From NCBI RefSeq assembly GCF_963665995.1, contig NZ_OY762512.1, forward strand, positions 1,674,001-1,738,000: DNA of 64,000 nucleotides. The letters run 5' to 3'. Source of the DNA: Pleurocapsa sp. FMAR1 (GTDB taxonomy: Bacteria; Cyanobacteriota; Cyanobacteriia; Cyanobacteriales; Xenococcaceae). The notes under the pieces are model-generated. The model was not told where the DNA came from, made no database searches, and saw only the letters and a list, made by a program, of their open reading frames with translations. The translations under genes were made by a program, and so were the position numbers. Positions 45,442-53,757 of the stretch are shown here, piece by piece; positions within the stretch are counted from its first letter, which is position 1; the number at the start of each line of letters is the position of its first letter.

Positions 45442-47814
45442 TTAGTTTTTGGTAGCAAAATTGAAATTCAATAAAAGAGAGTTGGTCACTACAATTAAAG
45501 AACTAGATGCCATAGCTAATGCTGCTAAACCAGGAGACAACAGTAAATCATATTGAGGTAATAAAATTCCTGCGGCAATAGGAATAGCGAACACATTATA
45601 TGCCAATGCCCAGACCAGATTTTGCTTGATTTTGTTGACTGTAGCACGACTAAGCTCAATTGATTCAATCACATCTGCCAGCTTGTTTTGCATTAAAACA
45701 ATATCAGCCGTAGCGATCGCCACATCTGTACTGCCTTGGAGAGATATACCTACATCTGCCTGAGCTAATGCGGGAGCATCATTGATGCCATCGCCAATCA
45801 TAGCAACTATTTGACCCTGTTGTTGTAATGATCCGATTACTTTTGCTTTGTCCTCTGGCTTTACTTCGGCAAAAAACTGGGTAATATTTAACTGTTGAGC
45901 AATCCCTTGAGCCACTTCCGAGCGATCGCCACTCAGCAGCACCGTATTTAATCCCCAGGCTTGTAATTGCTTAATAGTTTCTGACGCATCAGGGCGTAAA
46001 CTATCTTCAATCGCGATTAAACCTTTTAAAACACCATTTATAGCCAGATAAATAACTGTTTTACCCGATTGGGCAATAAACTGAGCTTTTAAATCATGAT
46101 CCTCACTAATTGTAATCTCATGGGTGGCTAGCCACTGCTGATTTCCTAGCAACACCTTTTTATCGGTAACAATGGCTGATATTCCCTGTCCAATAGCAGT
46201 ATTAAAATCTTTTGTAGCTAAAAACAATAAATCCTTTTCTCTTGCTGCGGTCATAATCGCCTGTGCTAGAGGATGATTACTACCATTTTCTACTGATGCT
46301 GCTAGCTGCAACAATTCTTCAGGAGTTAAATCTGCTAAAGGAATACAGTCGGTAACTTGAGGTTGACCCTGAGTCAAAGTGCCTGTTTTATCAAAAACTA
46401 CCGTATCTAGCTTATGAACACGTTCGAGAATATCTCCACCTTTAATTAAAATTCCTTTTTCTGCACCAATACTAGTACCTACTAAAATAGCTGTGGGAGT
46501 AGCTAAACCCAAAGCACAGGGACAGGCAATTACCAGTACAGCGATCGCCAGTTTTAAACTGAGTAATAAAGGCGAGGTTGCTACTGTCATTCCCATTGCC
46601 ATAGACATGGAGTGAGATGCGCCTAGTAAGACAGAATCCCAAATTTGCGTACCAACAAAATACCAGAAGCAAAATGTCAGAGTTGCGATCGCCATAACGC
46701 CATAGGCAAAATAACCAGCAATAGTATCAGCTAGCTGCTGTACTGGTGCTTTTCGGGTTTGGGCATCTTCTACCAAATTGATGATTTTTGCCAGGGTGGT
46801 ATCTTGTCCAATACCTGTGACTTCGATGGTGATAACTCCTGACTGATTAATCGTGCCTGCACGGACTAAATCCGATTTAGCTTTAGCTACTGCCACTGAC
46901 TCCCCTGTTAGCATCGATTCATCTACGGTGCTTTCTCCTACCACGATCGCTCCATCCACAGGAATTTTTTCTCCTGGTAAGACTCGCAGCCATTCAGATG
47001 GCTTAACTTGTTCTACGGGGATTTCAATCGTCTCAGAGTTATCTTGTTTGCCAATTAAACGGGCAATAGGCGGTTGCAAAGAAACTAGCTTCTCTAAAGC
47101 AGCAGAAGCGCGGTTACGAGCTTTCCCTTCTAAAGTACGCCCTAATAAAATAAAGCCTAAGAGCATTACAGGCTCATCAAAAAAACATTCCCAACCCAGT
47201 TGAGGCAGAAATAAGGCAAAACAGCTAGCTAAATAAGCACTGGTTGTACCTAAGCCAACCAAGGTATTCATGTTAGGCATTCCGTGACTTAGGCTACGCC
47301 AACCATCAATTAAAAGCGATCGCCCTGGAATTAGTAAAGCCAGAGTTGCCAAAGCAAAATGAACCCAGATGTTACTTAGTACAGGTATGTAGGGCAAACC
47401 CAGGTGATGTAAATGTCCTATACCCGAAAAAAGCAGCAATACAGCAGCAGTAATCAATTGCTGAACTTGTTTTTTTGACTGCTGTTGTCGTTTTGCCTGA
47501 TTTGACTGGGCGATTTGATAAATACTGCGATCGCTCGCTCGCAATTGACTAGGAAAACCAGTTTTAGTTAACTTCTCGGCTAAAGCTTCTGGGGCGACGC
47601 TTTGGGTCTCATATTCTACTACCGCAACTTCTGTAATCAGGTTGACACAGGCAGATACTACCCCAGAATTCTGCTCTAGCTGTCTTTCTACCGCCTTGAC
47701 ACAGCCAGCACATTTCATCCCCCCAACATCCAAGGCGATTGTCTTTAGTTCTGATTTGGCTAAGTTAAAATTTACTCGTTCTTGATCTGATGGTGGTAAG
47801 GGAGACTTGACCAT
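45442..47814 (-). CDS. copper-type heavy-metal P-type ATPase
   Basis: 790 residues. One N-terminal metal-binding domain (GMKCAGCVKAVE near residue 32), eight membrane helices, the phosphorylation motif DKTGT near 472, CPCALGLATP near 430, a HP locus in SNHPLAQ, and GDGINDAPALAQADVG near 690. CPC and the GMxCxxC domain identify a Cu+ transporter of the CtaA/PacS type. Which membrane it serves is not clear from sequence. It has no metallochaperone next to it. Confidence 0.93.
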   Translation of the reverse strand: MVKSPLPPSDQERVNFNLAKSELKTIALDVGGMKCAGCVKAVERQLEQNSGVVSACVNLITEVAVVEYETQSVAPEALAEKLTKTGFPSQLRASDRSIYQIAQSNQAKRQQQSKKQVQQLITAAVLLLFSGIGHLHHLGLPYIPVLSNIWVHFALATLALLIPGRSLLIDGWRSLSHGMPNMNTLVGLGTTSAYLASCFALFLPQLGWECFFDEPVMLLGFILLGRTLEGKARNRASAALEKLVSLQPPIARLIGKQDNSETIEIPVEQVKPSEWLRVLPGEKIPVDGAIVVGESTVDESMLTGESVAVAKAKSDLVRAGTINQSGVITIEVTGIGQDTTLAKIINLVEDAQTRKAPVQQLADTIAGYFAYGVMAIATLTFCFWYFVGTQIWDSVLLGASHSMSMAMGMTVATSPLLLSLKLAIAVLVIACPCALGLATPTAILVGTSIGAEKGILIKGGDILERVHKLDTVVFDKTGTLTQGQPQVTDCIPLADLTPEELLQLAASVENGSNHPLAQAIMTAAREKDLLFLATKDFNTAIGQGISAIVTDKKVLLGNQQWLATHEITISEDHDLKAQFIAQSGKTVIYLAINGVLKGLIAIEDSLRPDASETIKQLQAWGLNTVLLSGDRSEVAQGIAQQLNITQFFAEVKPEDKAKVIGSLQQQGQIVAMIGDGINDAPALAQADVGISLQGSTDVAIATADIVLMQNKLADVIESIELSRATVNKIKQNLVWALAYNVFAIPIAAGILLPQYDLLLSPGLAALAMASSSLIVVTNSLLLNFNFATKN

Positions 47815-48174
47815 GAATTAAGTAGCTTAAAAAGTTTTGTATCTATAGAAATTTTAATTCAAATGATAGGCAAAATGACTTATTCGTAAGTTCTAGTAGA
47901 CGGCAGTGCAAATAAACTACTAGTAGATCTGATGTAAATTAACTTTCTTTATCTATATTATTAGAGAAAACCTATATTTTTCAGTAAATAAAAAGATTCA
48001 TAAAAAAATTCAACTTAGGCAGATTTAACTGCATTATGTGGATTAAAAGTATAGTCAATTCAATTATTTCAATTATTGGAAAAACCGATGTTGATGTTTA
48101 CGGAAGGGGTCTGACCTCTGACGGCGACGCAGGGTCTGACCCCTAATTCACATTAGACGTACTAGTAGATCTGT
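47815..48174. other. intergenic region with a small repeat
   Basis: Mostly AT-rich DNA without an open frame. At 48106-48143 lies a GC-rich unit with two GGGTCTGACC copies and a GGGGTC/GACCCC inverted pair. The same TGACCTC/TGACCCC heptamers border the GC-rich elements at 22.2 and 50.1 kb. Confidence 0.6.
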
Positions 48175-49599
48175 TTATGAAGTTAATATTTTTAGTTTTT
48201 CCTGCTCATCTTGGGTCAAGTCAGTTGATTGACCAAGGATTTCTTTATACATCTTGGTGTATTCTATAGCCGATTTTACCCAGCTAAAGTTTTGACTCAT
48301 GGCTCGTTGCTGTAATTCTTGCCATCTATCTTTATAAACAAATCCTTCGGAAGCTCGAACCATACAGGTAAATAAATCTAGGGGTTCGTAACGATCGAAA
48401 CAATAGCCAGTACCTGCTTTGTTCATCGGCTCGTGATAACTTACCGTATCTACCAAGCCACCAGTGCGCCTCACAATCGGAATGCAACCATAGCGCATTG
48501 CTAACATCTGACTAATACCGCAGGGTTCAAACTTAGAAGGCATCAGGAATACATCACAACCACCATAGATCCTACGTCCTAATGAGTCATTATAAAGTAG
48601 CTGTACTGACACTCTGCCAGGAAAACGAGTGGCTACCTCCCATAGTTGAGTTTCAATTTGGCGATCGCCCGTCCCTAAAACTACTAGCTGAGAATTGCTA
48701 TATGCCATAAAGCGATCAATTATCTGCAACAGCAAGCCGATTCCTTTCTGGTCAACAAGTCTTGAGACAATTCCCATGAAGAAAGCGTTCGGATCGACGC
48801 TCAAACCTAATTCTTTTTGTAAAGCGGATTTATTGATCGATCTCTTGGCTACAGTGTCTTGAGTGAAATTTTGCTCTAGAGCTTTATCTTTGGCAGGATC
48901 GTAACTATCCGTATCAATGCCATTTAAAATTCCTTTAGTCTTACCACTAATAAAGGAAAGTAAGCCCTCAAGCTTTTCGCCATATTCAACGGTTTTAATT
49001 TGTTGATTGTAAGTAGGAGAGACAGTATTAACGCGATCGGCAAACTGCACCGCAGCAGCCATTACATTATGTCCCTGCATATACCAAGGACACCAAGTAA
49101 TCTGCTCTAAATACCATCGCCAAGGACCTTGGTAAGCTAAATTATGAATTGTAAAAACGCTAGAAATATCAGGTGACTGATTCAACCACACAGGAAGCAT
49201 TCCTGTATGCCAATCATGACAATGAACTATTTCTGGCTTCCAGTAATTCCAGCAAAACTCGGCTGCGCCATTACTAAAGAAAGTAAACCGCCATGCCTCA
49301 TCTTCTCCTGCATAAATTCTGGAAGGATCGAAAGCAGGATGACCAAATAAATAAACTGGGACATCACTATCTGGTAAAACAGTTTCATAAACAGCAAAGC
49401 TATTAAACATGGCATTTCCCCGCCAGACAGGATTAGGGGGAATATCTATTTTGCCGTTTAAAAAGCCATAGTAAGGCATAAAAATACGGACATCATGACC
49501 TAGCTTTTTTAGTACTTTAGGTAATGCACCTACCACATCCCCCAGTCCCCCTACTTTGGCAATAGGAGCGACTTCTGCTGCTACAAATAAAATCCGCAT
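48175..49599 (-). CDS. glgA: glycogen synthase (ADP-glucose)
   Basis: 474 residues, GT5 family. The ADP-glucose-binding [13 protein letters not shown] is at residues 15-27, [14 protein letters not shown] near 127, [16 protein letters not shown] near 282, and the C-terminal [29 protein letters not shown] catalytic loop near 360 (quoted in parts: [11 protein letters not shown]). It extends alpha-1,4-glucan chains. It stands alone, with repeats on both sides. Confidence 0.96.
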   Translation of the reverse strand: MRILFVAAEVAPIAKVGGLGDVVGALPKVLKKLGHDVRIFMPYYGFLNGKIDIPPNPVWRGNAMFNSFAVYETVLPDSDVPVYLFGHPAFDPSRIYAGEDEAWRFTFFSNGAAEFCWNYWKPEIVHCHDWHTGMLPVWLNQSPDISSVFTIHNLAYQGPWRWYLEQITWCPWYMQGHNVMAAAVQFADRVNTVSPTYNQQIKTVEYGEKLEGLLSFISGKTKGILNGIDTDSYDPAKDKALEQNFTQDTVAKRSINKSALQKELGLSVDPNAFFMGIVSRLVDQKGIGLLLQIIDRFMAYSNSQLVVLGTGDRQIETQLWEVATRFPGRVSVQLLYNDSLGRRIYGGCDVFLMPSKFEPCGISQMLAMRYGCIPIVRRTGGLVDTVSYHEPMNKAGTGYCFDRYEPLDLFTCMVRASEGFVYKDRWQELQQRAMSQNFSWVKSAIEYTKMYKEILGQSTDLTQDEQEKLKILTS

Positions 49600-49766
49600 T
49601 TAAGTTACTATGGTGCTTATTCCTGCTAACGTTTTCTGTGTGATTATAGTCGGGTGATGGGTACGGGCGATAGGGGATCGAGAAAAAGATTTAGTATTAC
49701 TAGATTTTGTGAGTTCGTTTGCAACATTTTGCCAGCACAATAATTATGATTAAAAACAAAGATTTT

Positions 49767-49825
49767 GTAGGGTGGGCAAAAGCTGAAAAATATAAAACTG
49801 TTTCGGGAGAAACCCTTTGCCCACC
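49767..49825. repeat. GTAGGGTGGGC inverted-repeat unit, copy 1
   Basis: GGTGGGCAAA and TTTGCCCACC form perfect 10-bp arms. The outer GTAG matches the CTAC end of the neighbouring copy and of the unit at 14171-14227. Confidence 0.75.
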
Positions 49826-49871
49826 AAATTAAAAATTATAAAATTAATAATTTGCGCTTGATTGTGATTTT

Positions 49872-49927
49872 GGTGGGCATCAAATAAATATTTTTATTCT
49901 AAGAGAGGTTTTTCTCTGCCCACCTAC
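49872..49927. repeat. GTAGGGTGGGC inverted-repeat unit, copy 2
   Basis: GGTGGGCA and TGCCCACC arms, ending CCTAC, around an AT-rich core with a GAGAGGTTTTTCTC hairpin. Confidence 0.75.
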
Positions 49928-50078
49928 GATTTATATCTTTGGTAAATACAAAAAAGGAGTAAGGCGATCGCCTGAATAATATAGAATCAGTACAGTTTGT
50001 TTTTCTGCATGAACTCGCGAATCATAGCGACATATCTGACCCCTGACCTCTGACTTCATTTTTAGCCAGTGTTTTCTA

Positions 50079-50300
50079 AGGGCGTACCCTCGACAGTTCC
50101 TATAACGCGGGAAACCCCCGCACCCTCAGCAATAGCGCAGGGCGGGGTACCGCCCAAGTCGCGTCTAGCGACGCTTGGAAGCTTTGCTTCCTGCATGGGG
50201 GTTTCCCCCATTGTAGCTATTGCCTCGCAACGGACTGTCTCGCAATCCGTGGGTCAGTTGCGGAAGTGCGCCTTACTCGCTGATGTTGACCGCCCGCATT
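50079..50300. repeat. GC-rich repeat with nested palindromic element
   Basis: CGACAGTTCCTATAACGCGGG and later CAACGGACTGTCTCG match the unit of the 22.2-kb cluster. They are separated here by an extra block of about 95 bp bounded by GCAATAGC (50129-50136) and GCTATTGC (50216-50223). The block contains four hairpins: GGCGGGGTACCGCC, GTCGCGTCTAGCGAC, GGAAGCTTTGCTTCC and TGGGGGTTTCCCCCA. Upstream lie CTGACCCCTGACCTCTGAC heptamers. Confidence 0.75.
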
Positions 50301-50457
50301 GATTCATGCAAGAAGTCTAGTTATCGACGAGCTACGTTATTTGTTTTGAGGGCAGACAAATAAAAAGTTAACTGTCAAAATCAATTGGTGATGGTATTAC
50401 TTACAATTGAATTAATTTAGATCAAAATTTTTGGCGTTTTTTTCGTGAGATTACTTA

Positions 50458-52719
50458 ATGACTACCAAACCTCCTGCTAAGGGCAATAATTCTCAATCAC
50501 CCATTAGTAAAGCTGTCACCCAAGCGGTACAAAAGATTAAAGTTAACTTTAGCCGTGGCAATTTTCAATCGGGCAAAGCGACTCCAGAGTTGAGAATCAA
50601 AGAAGCTAATGGTAAAGAAGAAACTTATCCCTTAGTTGGCGATCGCTATACTTTAGGACGTAGTTCAAGCTGTGATATCAGTATTCGCAATGCGGTAGTC
50701 AGTCAAACTCATTTAATCTTAAAAAGAAATCGCAAAAAACCTCGTTCGTTTATCGTTCAAGACGAGCAATCTACTAATGGTACTTACCGAGGTAAGCGTC
50801 GCTTTAAAAATTTCTCTTTATTTCATGGAGAAAGCTTTACCTTGGGCCCTCCAGAATTGGCTGCTGCCGTAACGGTTAGATATATTAATCCGCCTCCACT
50901 GTGGCTCTATATTATCCGTTATTCTCTCTATGGCATGGGAGGGCTGGTAGGTTTGATGTTATTGATTTTGGGCATTGAATGGCTCAAAGTCCCTGTATAT
51001 CCCATACCAAGAGAATCAACTCTACCTGTAGTGGTTTATGCACAGGATGGAGTAACGCCAATCAATCCTACGGCACAAAATAACACCCACCGCGAATTAA
51101 AAAACCTAAGAGATTTTTCGACCTATCTACCCAAGGCAGCGATCGCTTCTGAAGACAGTCGTTACTACTGGCATTTTGGCGTTGACCCCATCGGCATTAG
51201 CAGGGCGATAATGATTAATCTTACTTCTGCTGAATTACGCCAGGGTGCAAGTACCTTGACTCAGCAGTTGGCACGGAGTCTTTTTCCTGAAGTCGGCAGA
51301 CAAAATACCGCAGGGCGTAAAATTCGGGAAATGATCGTGGCTTTGAAACTAGAAACTTTTTATAGCAAAGATTTTATTCTGAAAACCTATCTCAACCGCG
51401 TCTATCTTGGCATTGGTAGCTACGGTTTTGAAGATGCTGCCCAATTTTACTTTGAGAAGTCGGCAGCCGATCTCGACCTTTCTGAAGCTGCGACTTTAGT
51501 GGCTATTTTGCCCGCACCAAATTTATATAATCCTGTCAAAGATTATAATACCGCCGTTGGCTTGCGTAACCGTATTATCGACCGTATGCTGGCATTGGGC
51601 ATGGTAAATGCAGAAGAGGCAGATCGGGCAAGGCGATCGCGCATTGAAGTTAGCCCTAAAGCCGAAGAAACTCTTAATAGTGCGGTTGCTCCTTATTTTT
51701 ATAGCTATGTTTTAGATGAGCTTAAAACCCTATTGGGTGCAGACGTGGCGCAGGAAGGCAACTTTATTGTCGAAACTGGGTTAGATCCCCAACTACAACA
51801 AGAAGCGGAAGAATCTCTGGAGTATTCTGTTGCTAACAACGGCGATCGCTTTGGCTATTCTCAAGGGGCAGTAGTTACTCTCGATAGTAGAAACGGCAAT
51901 GTACTGGCTATGGTTGGTGGTGTTGACCACGATCAAAGTCAATTTAATCGGGTAGTTCAGGCAAAAAGACAGCCAGGTTCAACCTTTAAAGTTTTCACTT
52001 ATGCAGCAGCTATTGAAGAGGGAATCGACACCGATACAAAATATTCCTGTGCGCCTTTCACTTGGAAAGGACAACAATATCGTGGCTGTGAGCGTAGCAG
52101 TGGCGATATTGATATGTATCAAGGATTAGCGCAGTCTGAAAACGTGATTGCTTTTAGAGTTGCTGAAGAGGTGGGCTTGAAAAAAGTTATGGAGGTAGCT
52201 CAACGTCTTGGTGTTTCCTCTCCCCTTACCGAAGCCCCTGGTTTAGTTATCGGACAAAGTGAAACTAACGTACTGGAAATGACTGGTGCTTATGCCACCA
52301 TTGCCAATGACGGCATTTGGAATAAACCCCACGCTATCAATCGTATTTTAGACGGTAATGACTGCAAAAAATCGGACAAACCTGATACCTGTCGCGAAAT
52401 TTATGTTTTTGACGACGATAAAGCAACCTATCGCGATGTCATCTCTCAAGATGTTACCGACAAACTTACCGATATGCTCAAAGAAGCTGTGGAAAACGGT
52501 ACGGGCAAAGCTGCATATATAGATAAAGGAGAAGCTGGAAAAACTGGTACTACTGATAATAATGTCGATCTCTGGTTTATTGGCTATGTACCCAAGGATG
52601 ACTACGACTACGTGACGGGGGTTTGGTTGGGCAATGATAACAATTCACCCACCAGCGGTAGTAGCTCGCAAGCAGCTAGCCTTTGGGGTAGATATATGAA
52701 ACAGGCAGTTAGTAATTAA
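50458..52719 (+). CDS. class A penicillin-binding protein with N-terminal FHA domain
   Basis: 753 residues. An FHA domain at about 45-130 (YTLGRSSSCDISI, SQTHLILKRN, STNGTYRG) precedes a membrane segment near 148-172. Outside follow GT51 transglycosylase motifs (EDSRYYWHFGVDPIGI and RQGASTLTQQLARSLFP) and a transpeptidase with SxxK in PGSTFKVF near 508, SEN near 560, and KTGTTDN near 694. It polymerises and cross-links peptidoglycan. The cytosolic FHA domain suggests control by Ser/Thr phosphorylation. Confidence 0.95.
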   Translation: MTTKPPAKGNNSQSPISKAVTQAVQKIKVNFSRGNFQSGKATPELRIKEANGKEETYPLVGDRYTLGRSSSCDISIRNAVVSQTHLILKRNRKKPRSFIVQDEQSTNGTYRGKRRFKNFSLFHGESFTLGPPELAAAVTVRYINPPPLWLYIIRYSLYGMGGLVGLMLLILGIEWLKVPVYPIPRESTLPVVVYAQDGVTPINPTAQNNTHRELKNLRDFSTYLPKAAIASEDSRYYWHFGVDPIGISRAIMINLTSAELRQGASTLTQQLARSLFPEVGRQNTAGRKIREMIVALKLETFYSKDFILKTYLNRVYLGIGSYGFEDAAQFYFEKSAADLDLSEAATLVAILPAPNLYNPVKDYNTAVGLRNRIIDRMLALGMVNAEEADRARRSRIEVSPKAEETLNSAVAPYFYSYVLDELKTLLGADVAQEGNFIVETGLDPQLQQEAEESLEYSVANNGDRFGYSQGAVVTLDSRNGNVLAMVGGVDHDQSQFNRVVQAKRQPGSTFKVFTYAAAIEEGIDTDTKYSCAPFTWKGQQYRGCERSSGDIDMYQGLAQSENVIAFRVAEEVGLKKVMEVAQRLGVSSPLTEAPGLVIGQSETNVLEMTGAYATIANDGIWNKPHAINRILDGNDCKKSDKPDTCREIYVFDDDKATYRDVISQDVTDKLTDMLKEAVENGTGKAAYIDKGEAGKTGTTDNNVDLWFIGYVPKDDYDYVTGVWLGNDNNSPTSGSSSQAASLWGRYMKQAVSN

Positions 52720-52739
52720 GTGGAAATAATTTTTGGATC

Positions 52740-52841
52740 ATGACTACCAAAATACCAAGTCTTAACCAATTGTATGACCGCGATTATCATTTGTGGCTAG
52801 AAGAAACCGCACAACTATTAAAAACTAAAAACTTTAGCTAA
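52740..52841 (+). pseudogene. 5' fragment of a DUF29 gene
   Basis: 33 codons starting ATG 52740 give SLNQLYDRDYHLWLEETAQL, the typical DUF29 N-terminus, then a TAA. After the stop, LDIKNLI continues the family pattern for a few residues before it runs into the 38-bp direct repeat at 52856. The rest of the roughly 150-residue gene is missing. Confidence 0.75.
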
Positions 52842-52855
52842 CTAGATATTAAAAA

Positions 52856-52893
52856 TTTAATTATACTGTTTGGATTAGGTAAAAGCGATCGCT
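52856..52893 (+). repeat. 38-bp direct repeat, copy 1
   Basis: Matches 53534-53571 with one mismatch; it includes TACTGTTTGGATTAGG and ends in a HIP1 octamer. The two copies bracket the MazF module. Confidence 0.85.
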
Positions 52894-52962
52894 CTTTCTT
52901 TCGGTATTACGATCAACAGAAACGATTAAACTTAAATATATTAGCTACGGTTTAATAATAAA

Positions 52963-53169
52963 ATGAATACTCGACTTGTTGAATTTGTATATCAAGTTAT
53001 TCAATCTCTTTCTGATGAAGAAAAATTGCTTTTAGAGGAAAAGTTATATACAGACTTGCCCTATCCATCTCAAAAAGAAATTGTAGGTTTAGCCGAAACA
53101 AGCAACGTATTCAATTTTCTGAATGATGAACCAGATATTTATAGTTTGGATGATGGAGAAGCTGTCTAG
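52963..53169 (+). CDS. probable antitoxin partner of MazF
   Basis: 68 residues, acidic, ending in FNFLNDEPDIYSLDDGEAV, a flexible acidic tail typical of antitoxins that bind MazF/PemK toxins. The N-terminal half (FVYQVIQSLSDEEKLLLEEK) is helical; I do not recognise a named DNA-binding fold. Its stop touches the toxin ATG directly (TAGATG), so translation is coupled. The antitoxin call rests on this position and composition. Confidence 0.7.
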   Translation: MNTRLVEFVYQVIQSLSDEEKLLLEEKLYTDLPYPSQKEIVGLAETSNVFNFLNDEPDIYSLDDGEAV

Positions 53170-53517
53170 ATGGCTTTAAACAAAGGTGACATTGTTTTAG
53201 TTCAGTTTCCTTTTAGCGATCTTAGTCAAACTAAATTGCGCCCAGCTTTGGTTTTGGTAGTCAGCGCAAGTATTGATGAAATTACGCTGTGTTTTATTTC
53301 TTCTCAAAAAGTTAAAAGTTTAAGTGCTAGTGAATTTGCGATCGCCAAATCTGATCGAGAGTTTGCAGAAACAGGATTAAAAGCTGATTCTAAAGTTAGA
53401 GTAACTAGAATTATTACTTTAGAACGTAAGTTGATACTCAGAAAAATTGGTGAATTAAGCAAAAATCAAATACTTAAACTTAATCAAATTTTGACAACTG
53501 CATTTAAGTTGAAATAA
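53170..53517 (+). CDS. MazF/PemK-type mRNA interferase toxin
   Basis: 115 residues. The family pattern is clear: KGDIVLVQFPFSDLSQTKLRPALVL at the start (quoted in part: GDIVLVQFPFSDLS), then CFISSQ, and KVRVTRIITLERKLILRKIG in the C-terminal half. These enzymes cut RNA at short sites. Length is normal and no damage is seen. It is coupled to the upstream antitoxin and flanked by direct repeats. Confidence 0.9.
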   Translation: MALNKGDIVLVQFPFSDLSQTKLRPALVLVVSASIDEITLCFISSQKVKSLSASEFAIAKSDREFAETGLKADSKVRVTRIITLERKLILRKIGELSKNQILKLNQILTTAFKLK

Positions 53518-53533
53518 GCTGCTGTTTTTCTAT

Positions 53534-53571
53534 TTTAATTGTACTGTTTGGATTAGGTAAAAGCGATCGCT
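53534..53571 (+). repeat. 38-bp direct repeat, copy 2
   Basis: Second copy of the repeat at 52856-52893, 16 bp past the toxin stop codon. Confidence 0.85.
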
Positions 53572-53667
53572 TTTACTTAAAGTGAGGCGATCGCATTAAG
53601 AGAAAACAATTAAAATTAGAGAAAATTCACGCTACTATTACTTTTTATCTTTATGAGCTATCGCATT

Positions 53668-53757
53668 TTATTCTTTAGTTCGATAAGCTTGTTCTGGATG
53701 ATTTAATCTGTCAGGATATCGTAATTCTATAAGTTCTTCCTCTACCATCTTTTTTTA
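53668..53757 (-). pseudogene. in-frame 3' remainder of the AlbA-domain gene after a premature stop
   Basis: After the TAA at 53755-53757 the same frame continues for 28 sense codons to TAA at 53668, giving KKMVEEELIELRYPDRLNHP and then EQAYRTKE. This completes the C-terminal winged-helix expected after LNRTNSTLRTRF. The stop lies in a T7/A4 run (TTTTAAAAAAAG on the coding strand), so a point change or slippage could have created it. Confidence 0.7.

Larger units (their letters stand above)
49600..50457. other. repeat-rich intergenic region
   Basis: 858 bp between glgA and the PBP gene with no credible gene. It contains two GGTGGGC inverted-repeat units and a GC-rich element, listed separately. 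The open frame near 50069-50302 is a product of the GC-rich repeat. Confidence 0.7.

Noticed and set aside
50069-50302. 77-codon open frame before the PBP gene
   Set aside because: It lies over the GC-rich repeat and its nested palindrome and has no sensible product.
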